Shown here piece by piece: positions 45,562-57,741 of a stretch of 57,845 nt of DNA. A model generated the notes under the pieces. The model was not told the origin of the DNA, did not search any database, and saw only the letters and a list, made by a program, of their open reading frames with translations. The stretch spans positions 16,314,027-16,371,871 of the forward strand of contig NC_087068.1 of assembly GCF_963678635.1 (NCBI RefSeq). Reading direction: 5' to 3'. A program made the translations under genes and the position numbers. The stretch is from Symsagittifera roscoffensis (lineage: Eukaryota; Xenacoelomorpha; Acoela; Convolutidae). The stretch's first letter is position 1. Every line of letters begins with the position of its first letter.

Positions 45562-45816
45562 CTACCGTTTCGAGAAATTGATTTGTTCCACTAGTGTTAC
45601 AATTTGATTTCTTCTTTCAACCTCCCAATTGCTTCCGAACAGTTTTTGTTTCAAAATCTCTCGCAAAATCTTTGAGTTTTTGCGTCCACTGAAAACTTCT
45701 TCAATCTCTAGAGCCTCAACCTCAAAGCAATTCTTTTTGCAGCCGGGACTGTGCTTTGAATAAGTAAAGGGTTTGCAGTAAAGGGATTTGTGCAACATCA
45801 CCAGAACTGTTTTCAT
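45562..45816 (-). CDS. Unrecognised 84-codon frame, possible exon
   Basis: Starts at an ATG (45816) and is protein-like throughout: Cys/Lys-rich N-terminal half (YCKPFTYSKHSPGCKKNC), then a charged helical half (FSGRKNSKILREILKQKL, WEVERRNQIV). On the minus strand ACCTAAG just before the ATG could be a splice acceptor, and CGAAACG|GTAGGT just before the stop is a good donor, so it may be an internal exon. The unit-4 copy (57487-57741) keeps all 84 codons with one amino-acid change. Not recognised; the CxxxxxxxxC...C pattern is not a known finger to me. It lies upstream of the BEL integrase relic on the same strand but does not match BEL pol. Confidence 0.4.
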   Translation of the reverse strand: MKTVLVMLHKSLYCKPFTYSKHSPGCKKNCFEVEALEIEEVFSGRKNSKILREILKQKLFGSNWEVERRNQIVTLVEQINFSKR

Positions 45817-46609
45817 GTGGTCTTAGGTGTCCACAAGAAGTGGGAAAAAACCTGAATTTTGCGCTACCATTTTGCAGGAAGTTTTCATTAAAACTTACTA
45901 TTCCAAGCTTTACAGAAGAAGAGAACAGCTGTTGTATTTACTACAGAAACAAAAGAAACTTCTGTTATCTATTACCTCTACTATCTACTAGTTCTACTCA
46001 TTATTATGGAAAAATTCTTTCAACAGCTTTTTAAACTCTAGATATGTAAAGGACTGATGATTCAAGTATTGTCCTGCAGATGATATATCTTCGTTTTTTA
46101 CTTTGGAGAAGAATGCAATACTTTATAAAAAAGAAGCTTATTGTACAACCGCTTATATCAAAGTTTATAGTATCACTACATATCATCAAGTAATGTACTT
46201 TTACAATATGGTAAGCTTATGCGGATAACGTGGTCCTTTTCTCTCATTTTAATCTAACACACGTCGGAATCTGCAATAAATCACAAACAAAGAAAAGACT
46301 CAAGTCGACGCCATAATTAGAAAATACCGACTGATCCTCAGGTAGTTGAACAGATATCTTCTGTATAATCTTATCTACTGATACATAATTTTCATAGTCA
46401 AATGCTTGTGAACGTAGCTGTTCTCGAACTAATTCAACCCCATTTCAATCTTCTTTTTGCCTTCGGCGATTTCTCTTCCATCTATGAAAATGAAATTACC
46501 CTCAGTAGTGCTGATCTTCCACACATACATGACGATAACGCTCATTGTCAGAAAATTCATGATATAACTCTTCAGATGAATAACAAGAAGCGCAGCTTGA
46601 ACTTCACAA
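45817..46609. other. No clear gene
   Basis: A 64-codon frame at 45840-46034 and a 70-codon frame at 46402-46614 have no recognised motif. The join used by the short units lies at 46447. Confidence 0.4.
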
Positions 46610-47790
46610 ACTAAAATCGAAAAATCTTCAGGGGGGCTATTCTTGCTTCGGTGAAGAAGAGCGCAAATTGCAAGTACACAGCTATCAGTGAGGTTTTTCC
46701 AGTCGCGAAGGTATGTAATATATCAGTAAACATCCAATGAGCTTTCACCGAGTATTAGTAATTCAATCTCATCCACTGGAAATTCAAAATAGTGATTAGG
46801 GCTTGTTTGTTAACGTTAGACAAACTTGAGAACCATTAAATGAATCTGCGGTAAAACTCGTTTGACAATGGATCGCCCCACTGCATATCAACTAACTGCC
46901 AGATACACTCAAAAATTGAGCCTGCTCAGACGACAAAAAACTTTGCACTGATTGCTGTGTAACTCAAATTTAGAGTTCGCGAGTGACTCTTCTGCTTACA
47001 ACCAACGTACTGTGACGTGCTTCGATCGAATAAGGATAACTTGCAAAGCGGTTTTCGGAGTTTTCGGTGAGGTATGGATTACTTTAGCGTTTCTAACTCT
47101 GGCTTTAGCAGGTTTTAGTCTTGTTTCCGGACTTTTAATGAGCCCATGATTAATATCCGTGTTAAATTTAATCAGCGCGGCATAAACAGAATTGATCGAT
47201 GGCTGTTTGACAGGGAGCGTAATTTGCGCTAGTCGGATAATGCTTGCCCTGAACTTATGCCTGGTATCAGGAATCTCATTGATATCTTATCTGTAGTCGA
47301 TTTGGCGCAAAAAATACAAAAAAACGTATCAAGAAGTTCTAAGTTGACCTGCGAAAATCTCCTTCGACTCCAGTGGACCCTGTCTTTTTGTAATTTTGGG
47401 AAGCGTATTAAGACAAATTAAAGGTTGTGCAGCAATTTGCGACCAACAGGAGGGGGTTCGCAGAGACTTTGAATTTTATATAAAATCCTCTGCTCACGCT
47501 CAGCGTATCGGTGAACTGGTCGCATTTGATACCAAGAGCAGTTAATTTATCCGATCTGCAATCCTTCGATGTCGGCGGATACTGCGTATTTTTTTTTCGG
47601 AAGCAAATCTAGACAAAAAAATTGTTTTGCAAAATTTCGAGACCGACAATGCAATAGTCACGTAGATTTTGAATTTGTTACTATTTCCTGTCCTTAAAAT
47701 CAACCTTTCGGTGACGTGGTCCCAATTGAGACCAATAGCACTCTGGTAACCATATTTAGATAAACATTCCGTCGACGTCTGCATATATTT
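46610..47790 (-). pseudogene. BEL/Pao RT-to-RNase H relic, array unit 1
   Basis: On the minus strand, in order: YQSAIGLNWDHVTERLIL (about 47730), matching the L-G-x-x-W-D...D block after RT; a second like block TALGIKCDQFTDTLSV near 47545; then AKFFVV...IWQLVDMQWGDPLSNEF (about 46960-46865), the link before RNase H; then HWMFTDILHTFATG and LIAVYLQFALFVTEARIALLKI (to 46610), an RNase H-like core with its D kept but the usual D-A-S altered. The direction and family fit the integrase relic at 42.4-43.2 kb, so they may be two ends of one element with about 3.4 kb of other DNA between. Confidence 0.5.
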
Positions 47791-47920
47791 CGCTTCTTAG
47801 GTCTCGAATGCGCCTTAAGGCAAACAATAGGCTTTGCTGAAGATAGTGTACGACAATAATCGAGTAAGAGAGACTTTGGATTTGCAATTATTTAACTTCT
47901 CTGCTCCTAATCAACATATT

Positions 47921-49624
47921 GGTTAGTTTGTTAATCCCTATTTTTGACAATCGAAAGGAAAAAATAGATTATGAATATAATATTTCAGCTGAGAGTTTTG
48001 TTTATTCGTACAGTTAATGAATCCTTTGAACCATCCGACGCTGGATTTCTCGTGCACCGGTATAGTGAAACCGAATTGGAGGAAGGTTTAATTGACTTTG
48101 AAACATTGTCTATTAACTCGGAGTCAGACTCTCCCTACTGCCTTCGGCAAATCTTCTTTTTGCCTTCGGCGATTTCTCTTCCATCTATGAAAATGAATTT
48201 ACCCTCAGTAGTGCTGATCTTCCACACATACATGACGATAACGCTCATTGTCAGAAAATTCATGATATAACTCTTCAGATGAATAACAAGAAGCGCAGCT
48301 TGAACTTCACAAATTAAAATCGAAAAATCTTCAGGAGGGCTATTCTTGCTTCGGTGACGAAGAGCGCAAATTGCAAGTACACAGCTATCAGTGAGGTTTT
48401 TCCAGTCGCGAAGGTATGTAATATATCAGTAAACATCCAATGAGCTTTCACCGAGTATGAGTAATTCAATCTCATCCATTGGAAATTCAAAATAGTGATT
48501 AGGGCTTGTTTGTTAACGTTAGACAAACTTGAGAACCAATAAATGAATCTGCGGTAAAACTCGTTTGACAATGGATCGCCCCACTGCATATCAACTAACT
48601 GCCAGATACACTCAAAAATTGAGCCTGCTCAGACGACAAAAAACTTTGCACTGATTGCTGTGTAACTCAAATTTAGAGTTCGCGAGTGACTCTTCTGCTT
48701 ACAACCAACGTACTGTGACGTGCTTCGATCGAATAAGGATAACTTGCAAAGCGGTTTTCGGAGTTTTCGGTGAGGTATGGATTACTTTAGCGTTTCTAAC
48801 TCTGGCTTTAGCAGGTTTTAGTCTTGTTTCCGGACTTTTAATGAGCCCATGATTAATATCCATGTTAAATTTAATCAGCGCGGCATAAACAGAATTGATC
48901 GATGGCTGTTTGACAGGGAGCGTAATTTGCGCTAGTCGGATAATGCTTGCCCTGAACTTATGCCTGGTATCAGGAATCTCATTGATATCTTATCTGTAGT
49001 CGATTTGGCGCAAAAAATACAAAAAAAGTGTATCAAGAAGTTCTAAGTTGACCTGCGAAAATCTCCTTCGACTCCAGTGGACCCTGTCTTTTTGTAATTT
49101 TGGGAAGCGTATTAAGACAAATTAAAGGTTGTGCAGCAATTTGGGACCAACAGGAGGGGGTTCGCAGAGACTTTGAATTTTATATAAAATCCTCTGCTCA
49201 CGCTCAGCGTATCGGTGAACTGGTCGCATTTGATACCAAGAGCAGTTAATTTATCCGATCTGCAATCCTTCGATGTCGGCGGATACTGCGTATTTTTTTT
49301 TCGGAAGCAAATCTAGACAAAAAAATTGTTTTGCAAAATTTCGAGACCGACAATGCAATAGTCACGTAGATTTTGAATTTGTTACTATTTCCTGTCCTTA
49401 AAATCAACCTTTCGGTGACGTGGTCCCAATTGAGACCAATAGCACTCTGGTAACCATATTTAGATAAACATTCCGTCGACGTCTGCATATATTTCGCTTC
49501 TTAGGTCTCGAATGCGCCTTAAGGCAAACAATAGGCTTTGCTGAAGATAGTGTACGACAATAATCGAGTAAGAGAGACTTTGGATTTGCAATTATTTAAC
49601 TTCTCTGCTCCTAATCAACATATT
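47921..49624 (+). repeat. Array unit 2 (short, 1704 bp)
   Basis: Head of the long unit (47921-48140), a 9-bp filler, then its tail (48150-49624). Confidence 0.93.
48314..49494 (-). pseudogene. BEL/Pao RT-RNase H relic, array unit 2
   Basis: Copy of 46610-47790. The RNase H part reads as an open frame of 91 codons (48589-48314), since a base change removed the break seen in unit 1 near 46838. Confidence 0.5.
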
Positions 49625-51328
49625 GGTTAGTTTGTTAATCCCTATTTTTGACAATCGAAAGGAAAAAATAGATTATGAATATAATATTTCAGCTGAGAGT
49701 TTTGTTTATTCGTACAGTTAATGAATCCTTTGAACCATCCGACGCTGGATTTCTCGTGCACCGGTATAGTGAAACCGAATTGGAGGAAGGTTTAATTGAC
49801 TTTGAAACATTGTCTATTAACTCGGAGTCAGACTCTCCCTACTGCCTTCGGCAAATCTTCTTTTTGCCTTCGGCGATTTCTCTTCCATCTATGAAAATGA
49901 ATTTACCCTCAGTAGTGCTGATCTTCCACACATACATGACGATAACGCTCATTGTCAGAAAATTCATGATATAACTCTTCAGATGAATAACAAGAAGCGC
50001 AGCTTGAACTTCACAAATTAAAATCGAAAAATCTTCAGGAGGGCTATTCTTGCTTCGGTGACGAAGAGCGCAAATTGCAAGTACACAGCTATCAGTGAGG
50101 TTTTTCCAGTCGCGAAGGTATGTAATATATCAGTAAACATCCAATGAGCTTTCACCGAGTATGAGTAATTCAATCTCATCCACTGGAAATTCAAAATAGT
50201 GATTAGGGCTTGTTTGTTAACGTTAGACAAACTTGAGAACCAATAAATGAATCTGCGGTAAAACTCGTTTGACAATGGATCGCCCCACTGCATATCAACT
50301 AACTGCCAGATACACTCAAAAATTGAGCCTGCTCAGACGACAAAAAACTTTGCACTGATTGCTGTGTAACTCAAATTTAGAGTTCGCGAGTGACTCTTCT
50401 GCTTACAACCAACGTACTGTGACGTGCTTCGATCGAATAAGGATAACTTGCAAAGCGGTTTTCGGAGTTTTCGGTGAGGTATGGATTACTTTAGCGTTTC
50501 TAACTCTGGCTTTAGCAGGTTTTAGTCTTGTTTCCGGACTTTTAATGAGCCCATGATTAATATCCATGTTAAATTTAATCAGCGCGGCATAAACAGAATT
50601 GATCGATGGCTGTTTGACAGGGAGCGTAATTTGCGCTAGTCGGATAATGCTTGCCCTGAACTTATGCCTGGTATCAGGAATCTCATTGATATCTTATCTG
50701 TAGTCGATTTGGCGCAAAAAATACAAAAAAAGTGTATCAAGAAGTTCTAAGTTGACCTGCGAAAATCTCCTTCGACTCCAGTGGACCCTGTCTTTTTGTA
50801 ATTTTGGGAAGCGTATTAAGACAAATTAAAGGTTGTGCAGCAATTTGGGACCAACAGGAGGGGGTTCGCAGAGACTTTGAATTTTATATAAAATCCTCTG
50901 CTCACGCTCAGCGTATCGGTGAACTGGTCGCATTTGATACCATGAGCAGTTAATTTATCCGATCTGCAATCCTTCGATGTCGGCGGATACTGCGTATTTT
51001 TTTTTCGGAAGCAAATCAAGACAAAAAATTTGTTTTGCGAAATTTCGAGACCGACAAGGCAATAGTCACGTAGATTTTGAATTTGTTACTACTTCCTGTC
51101 CTTAAAATCAACCTATCGGTGACGTGGTCCCAATTGAGACGAATAGCACTCTGGTAACCATATTTAGATAAACATTCCGTCGACGTCTGCATATATTTCG
51201 CTTCTTAGGTCTCGAATGCGCCTTAAGGCAAACAATAGGCTTTGCTGAAGATAGTGTACGACAATAATCGAGTAAGAGAGACTTTGGGTTTGCAATTATT
51301 TAACTTCTCTGCTCCTAATCAACATATC
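49625..51328 (+). repeat. Array unit 3 (short, 1704 bp)
   Basis: Same structure as unit 2, nearly identical except for its last about 400 bp, where several point changes (around 50943, 51018, 51057 and 51092) set it apart from units 1 and 2. Confidence 0.93.
50018..51198 (-). pseudogene. BEL/Pao RT-RNase H relic, array unit 3
   Basis: Copy with the same 91-codon RNase H-like frame (50293-50018); its RT-side part (50816-51190) carries several changes not seen in units 1 and 2. Confidence 0.5.
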
Positions 51329-52384
51329 GGTTAGTTTGTTAATCCCTATTTTTGACAATCGAAAGGAAAAAATAGATTATGAATATAATATTTCAGCTGA
51401 GAGTTTTGTTTATTTGTACAGTTAATGAATCCTTTGAACCATCCGACGCTGGATTTCTCGTGCACCGGTATAGTGAAACCGAATTAGAGGAAGGTTTAAT
51501 TGACTTTGAAACATTGTCTATTAACTCGGAGTCAGACTCTCCCTACTGTGAGCTCATCGATGATCAGGCAGTAGACGGTGAAAAGTCGGAAGGAGAAGAA
51601 ACGACATACCAACACCCCAAAAAAGAGCTATTTTAATCGATAGCGATGAAAACTAATAGAAGTGATTTGGATACTACTTTGGTTGACTTTTACTTACCAA
51701 CCTCTCCCCACTCGCAACAGATCATATAAAATCTTTTTTTTTCTGATGTATACTGAAATCAACCCCTCATTTCATTGCGATGCTTGGTAACTTTATGTGA
51801 AATAAAGTAAACTCCCCTCATTTCATTTAGTATGAAGACTTACTCTGAAAAACTTCAAAAAACATTTCGAGTCTAAATTCTTCATAGTTATTTTCGAAAA
51901 CTTTAGTTTAAAGCAGCCGTTAGAGTTGAAATATTTCATAAATCAAAACTTTGTAGCGCTTAAAACTTGTATTTCTGAAAGCTGATATGCAGTTTTTTGC
52001 TATAGAATCTCAGGTTTATTATGTTTTTGACATTGAGGCGTAAAAAACTAGGGGCAATTTGGGTCGAGTTGAGTTGATATAGAGTTGTGATAACAAAATT
52101 TCCTTAATTTCACAGCGTGTTTGTAATCTAAGCTAATTTGAATGCAAAGCTGAAATGGTTTTTCGAAAAGGCTTTTGCTCTGTTGGTGGTATAAACGATT
52201 TTGAACGTATGCTGTTTTATAGTTTTACCGGCAAAAGCAAATTTTTTAACTGAATTTTACTACCATTGGTAAATGTTTTAGAGGATGTAAGGATAGGTCA
52301 CTCATGTGTGAGAACAAAGCGAGAAAGTGGAAGCAAAACATTTAATCATTTAACCATTTTGTAATACAAAACGGGGGGAACTGG

Positions 52385-52572
52385 AAAAGGGACAAATTTA
52401 TTCTGCTGTGTTTTCAATGGGTAGGGACAGTTTTGTCCCCCTATGTTTGCAACGGATAGGGACAATTTCGTCCCCCTGTATTAGCAAGGGTAGGGACATT
52501 TCCCTACCCAGTGTGAGCAAAAGGGGACAAAACTGTGATCATCCCATTGTAATGACGAGGTATACAATTACT
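52385..52572 (-). repeat. Second copy of the right terminal block (array unit 4)
   Basis: Same sequence as 40361-40547 with a few point changes (ATACAATTACT for ATACGATTACT), carried along by the tandem duplication. Confidence 0.8.
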
Positions 52573-52739
52573 TCTTGTAACTGAAATGAAATTTTTTTCG
52601 AATCATTTTTTTTAGTTTGAATTAACAATGGAATGACTTCTGAAAAAATACTGTGCTGATTCGGCAACAGTGTTTTTTTAGGGTTACTGAAATCTCGTAA
52701 ACCCACGGATTAAAAGATAGGGTATAACAATTCTGAGAG

Positions 52740-53478
52740 AGTTGAGCTGCTCGACCTATGTTTCGACTTTGAAAGTCGAGCAACTGCAACTTTGCGACTG
52801 AAACTTTGCGGTCAAGAAGCATTTTTGAGTCAAGCACCACAAAGACAATACATACCCATTTTCCGTCAACAAAGTCAAAACATAGGTCGTGAAATTCTGA
52901 ACATATGTCAAGAAAGTCAAAACAAAATCCAGTTTCGCTCAAACTGCAATAAGTAGAATAAAAGTATACAAGAAATTTATTATATTGAAAATCAAAACGG
53001 ATTTCAATCAACATTTTTGGTTTTGAGATGGATGAAAAATAAAAGGAAAAGTTTTCGTTCGTATCTATGCGAGTTCAAAAAAACTTTTAAAAAATTAATT
53101 GAGAAAGTCGAAACTTATCATTTTTTGGTCAAAAAAGTCGGAATAAATCTATGCAGAGTCAAACAAACAAATTCAAGTTTTCATTTTTTTTAAAAATTGT
53201 TGTTCGAGAAAGTCGAGAAAAATGAACTATATTGGTTTTGTGTCGAGAAAATGGAAACATATCTGTGCGGGGTCGACCAACGAAGTTCTGAAAATTGTCG
53301 GTCAACAAGTCGAATTATATCTGAACAGCGTCGAGCAAAGTCGAAAATTTTAGTTGGGTCGAGAAAGTCGAAACAAACCAAAACTTGGATGTCAAAGTCG
53401 AAACACACCAAAAATTGGCCGCGAAAGTCGACACATGCCGATTTTTGGCCAAGAAAGTCGAAACATGAATCGAGCTCT
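52740..53478. repeat. Same minisatellite in array unit 4, one unit shorter
   Basis: Matches 40725-41470, but GTCGAGAAAG passes straight to TCGAAACAAACC near 53357, missing the about 30-bp unit seen at 41331-41360. Confidence 0.75.
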
Positions 53479-54314
53479 CGACCCGGGAAGTTAGAAAAGT
53501 GTGTTCGGTGAGGTTTATATCTCCAGAAAAGTTTCAATTTTTTAAGTGGTTTATTTTTCTCTGAACTTTTTAAAACCATTTGAATGCTAAGTACTACCTG
53601 AGAATTAAAAAAAACTGTTTCAAATAAACCAAGCTAGGTTTTTGCTGTTAATATTAGGTTAAAAGGTAATGAAGAAATAGCTTTTCACTTGGCATCATAT
53701 GGAGGAAGTTTACCAAATTTATGAAAACAGAATTTTTTTTTCCAGTTGGTGAGTTTCAGTTGATGTTTTTTTTAAACAAAGGTCGTTACAGCACATTTGG
53801 AACATTGCCTAGATAGGAGCAGTCTTGTTTGTTGCCTGAGTACGTATTCAAGGTTTCTGGAATTATATCAGCTAAAAAATGAGACTTTCTCGCCAATTAT
53901 GAAAAAAAGGGTAACAGAAAAAGAATTACATAAAGTTGAGAATTGATTTCTCAAAAAACGGAAAAACCATAACGAATTGCACAGGAAAGAAAAACAAAAT
54001 TGTTCATCGAACAGATCTGACACATTGTGGGTTTTTTCACTTAACACAGAGGGAAAAAATTGTCAGTGCACATCATTTCTAACAAAATTTTGATTGCAAA
54101 CCGATTTGCAACTAAGTTTTTTAAACAAGTTTTTTTTGTATGTTTCAGTTGATTTGCATATACAAATAAAACAATTTAGATGAGAATCAAACACACGCTT
54201 AACACTCCGGAAGGTAATTTTTATACACTCTTTTATATAGCTTGAAATGACTAACAAGTACGCTACATTTGTACTTATAACTGTATGTATTTACTTTAGC
54301 TAGTGTAGTAGTAA

Positions 54315-55079
54315 AATCCTTCGTCCCAAAAGAGCGAGAACTGGAACCAGCTTCACGAACAGTAAGGTTTAGTTTTCGGAACAGAGAACGTTATTTTTTC
54401 TGCAGTTTAGCGACGTTAAACGCGCTAACCCCTAAGATGATTCAATTCTACCACTCACATTAAGTGTCCCGTTCTTCAAATATTTTGGGTAAGGCTGTGC
54501 CACTTAATTCTCTTATTAAGAGTAGGAACAAACTCACTCGAATATCGCTGCCAGATTAAGTTTACGTAAGACTGCGCACATGCATCGCGCTTTGAGTGGA
54601 AACAACTTTCACTCGATTGTAAGGACGGAAACATCAAGTTGCGCTGAACCAGTAAAAGTTGATTTGGCGTCAAAACCAGACGATTTGGATTGTCTGAATC
54701 GGCAGCACGGCAGCATTGTCAGAACAGGCAGCTTTGTCGAGAGGACTGGTGATGAGCGAACTTTCGTTTAAGCACATGTTAGTGTTCAAAACCCTGTCAG
54801 TCAGTTTTCTTGGCTCTAACCTCTTCATGTGGGGCGCTCTATAGATCAAATTCAATCCTTTGAGATGGAGCGACTATGGAGCTTCTGAAACTTTTGGTGC
54901 GAAAAACAATTCTTTTTCAGCTCGTAAAAGTTCGAGTCATTGTCCGACCAAATTACCAAGGCTCTTACTCGCCTTGAGATAAAGCGCTTAATAGCCATCA
55001 CACATGAACTTCTGCCCATGGGCGGAACCAACTTCATTTGAATTGTGAGGGTCGTCAAACAAATACAAAAAACAAGCAT
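54315..55079 (-). pseudogene. BEL/Pao integrase relic, array unit 4 copy
   Basis: Duplicate of 42430-43198 with the same blocks (WSDNDSNF, LTPNQ, FVPTLNKRIKW) and the same breaks, plus a few changes such as PNQP to PNQL. Shows that the decay came before the array duplication. Confidence 0.7.
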
Positions 55080-56450
55080 GTTTTCAAGATGAGTAGTATA
55101 TGTTGGAGCTGAACTTGGAAGGGGGAGCTGAGCTTGGAGCTTTACAAGTATTAGGATATGTTTTTGGGTTCTCCTTCAGCCAATCTGTGTATGAAAATTG
55201 AGCATAGAGTTAAGATTGGGAACAGAATTGGTAAGTTTCAGTTTTTTTCCTTCATGTTTTCTGTAAAACTTTCAAAAAAATAAAATTTGATCCAAGTTGA
55301 GCTGGATGCTTTTTGTCAGCTGATTCTAAGCTAAAACCTACTTAAACATCGATAGAAACATCATTTTTTTCGAAAAAAAAATTAACTTACAAGGAAAATA
55401 TATAAATTTTTGTAAAATAACTTGCATCGTATCATAATTTTTTTCAATAATTCTCAAAGAACTGCAGTTTTACATATAATTACTTATAAATTTCAAAACA
55501 TGAAAATCTTGATTATTATTAGAGTTGGAAAAATTTGGAAACATTTAAATTGAAGAATTGCTGAATAAGTTGCGTTAATCTTCTCACACTTTATCAGTTT
55601 TTTTTAGTTTTCCGGCAAACTATTACCAATGATTTTTGACAGAAAAGACTAAAATTATCTACCCAACAAGTCAGCAAGGTGATCGTTTGTTTTCAATCGA
55701 GAAATCAAGATCCAGTGGTGCCCTCTATTTTTGCTTGAAGTTGAGTTGATAGTTTCAAAAAGGTATTTTTTAGAGAAGTAACTTTATCAGAGGGATGAGA
55801 TCCCATGTACTCAAATCAGAGCTCAAGATTTTCCTCAAAAGCTTGCACATGCAAAAATTATCCATCTTTGCACTTCTTACGTGATTTTCATCTGAAAACA
55901 AAAAACGATAATTTCATGATATGATTTAGGACAAAAAAGGTAGGTGGCCTACTCGCATTTAGGTACCGAATCAAAAAAGCCCATACGCATGTCTTATGTG
56001 CAGGAAAAAAAAGACTGCGAGGAACAGCTTTAGAATTCAGTTTGTGAAAATTTCTCGGTACCATAACGATGAAACTTCAGAAAAAATTAAAATAGTTAGA
56101 GGAACATAAATTTTCAGAAAAAAAATATATAACTTTGTTGACTGTTCCAATTTTATCAATTTGAGAAACTGATTGTCTACCTTCCAACACAATTACTTCC
56201 GTTACTTGCTCCAAATAAAATTGGAAAAAACATTTAAACCTTCTCCACTAACTGCCCAGCTGCGTCCTGTAGTAAAATTAATCCAATAACTGGGATATAG
56301 TATTTTTACAAGTCTTCCCCAAGGAGAGCTGAAAACACATCGTTAAAATGCATTGCTTTGATTACTCTAACATAAAGACACCAATGAAAGTTTGAATTTA
56401 CTGAACCAAATTCTTTTTAACGTTTAATAAATCCGAGCTCTCATCTGAAA

Positions 56451-57080
56451 TTGATGCAAAAATATTTGGATTTGCCTGAAAATAACAGACAACAACTACG
56501 TTTGTATCCATTGCAAAAGCTTTTATTTATCAGAGATCAGAGCAACTTTAAAAATTTATCCCTGGATAAAGTGGCTTCGATGAGATGGATTTACAAACGT
56601 TTCGACTATAACTTCTATGTAATTGTAATGAGCAGGTTTTCTTCCCAGATTTCATAGCAAAATTTGACAATTAGCTTCAGCTACTGCAATTCCTTTAGTG
56701 AACAGCAATCAATCAACAATTTTTGAACGATCATTTGGATCATCAGTAAACAATCATTTGGATAATTTGGATCAACATGTAAAAGTAGGTATTCCTCGAA
56801 TAAGTACAATTTCAAACGTTGCTTTTTGATAGTAAAAAGTTTTCATATACAAATCAATAGCAATAATCCCGTAGATTCAGATTGTTGTTCTGGTTCCTAA
56901 GGAAATTGCTCTATCAGTGAACGGATGAAAATCAAATTTTTTCCGAAAAATATTTGAAAATCATCCCATTGTAAAAGCAAGAAGTCACTTATTGTTCACA
57001 GACGACAATTTGAAATCCTTCAATCAAAGATATAATCAAATTGTAAAGCGTTGTAAACCGTTAATTTTTTAGAATAAACT
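56451..57080 (+). pseudogene. Unrecognised coding relic, array unit 4 copy
   Basis: Copy of 44526-45150; the first frame is 68 codons and ends in a different frame from the unit-1 copy because of a small indel near 56635. Confidence 0.3.
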
Positions 57081-57486
57081 TCACAGTTTAAAAATAGAGA
57101 CTGTAATAGATAGTGTACTTAATTAAACTACTTTTTTGGTCTCCCCATTAGAGCCTCATCCTCTGTCTTTGCTGCGTGCTCTGCTTTTTTTTAAGTATCA
57201 AACAACCTACCTTGTTTAAATTAAGTTTTGAACTAAGATTGGTATCATGCACATTCAAATATGGACAATTTGTCTCAAATTCAAACTTAATAGTGTTTCC
57301 GTATAGTGAAGTATTGGGGGAAAAATTGGGAATAGGCAGTGTAAGATCAAATAAACGTTTCCGAAACTGAGATTATGTCAAAAAGCTCTAATGAAGAATT
57401 TGTAAAAGCCCTCAAACGAAATTGTCTAACTTAAATCATTTCAATTTATATTGTCAGCGTCTTTGCAAGAGCAATATCTTTTCGAC

Positions 57487-57741
57487 CTACCGTTTCGAGA
57501 AATTGATGTGTTCCACTAGTGTTACAATTTGATTTCTTCTTTCAACCTCCCAATTGCTTCCGAACAGTTTTTGTTTCAAAATCTCTCGCAAAATCTTTGA
57601 GTTTTTGCGTCCACTAAAAACTTCTTCAATCTCTAGAGCCTCAACCTCAAAGCAATTCTTTTTGCAGCCGGGACTGTGCTTTGAATAAGTAAAGGGTTTG
57701 CAGTAAAGGGATTTGTGCAACATCACCAGAACTGTTTTCAT
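57487..57741 (-). CDS. Unrecognised 84-codon frame, array unit 4 copy
   Basis: Same as 45562-45816 except Gln to His near the end (LVEHINFS); at least one other base change is silent (in SGRKN). Confidence 0.4.
   Translation of the reverse strand: MKTVLVMLHKSLYCKPFTYSKHSPGCKKNCFEVEALEIEEVFSGRKNSKILREILKQKLFGSNWEVERRNQIVTLVEHINFSKR

Larger units (their letters stand above)
39318..47920 (+). repeat. Array unit 1 (long, 8603 bp)
   Basis: Contains, in order: the small acidic frame, the right Polinton terminal block, the 30-bp minisatellite, a minus-strand BEL/Pao integrase relic, two unrecognised frames and a minus-strand BEL/Pao RT-RNase H relic. Confidence 0.9.

Noticed and set aside
46952-47149. 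65-codon hydrophobic + frame repeated in the array
   Set aside because: It lies opposite the BEL/Pao RT-RNase H relic and is best explained as its shadow.
53190-53579. Long frames on both strands in array unit 4
   Set aside because: Same minisatellite artefact as at 41.1-41.6 kb.
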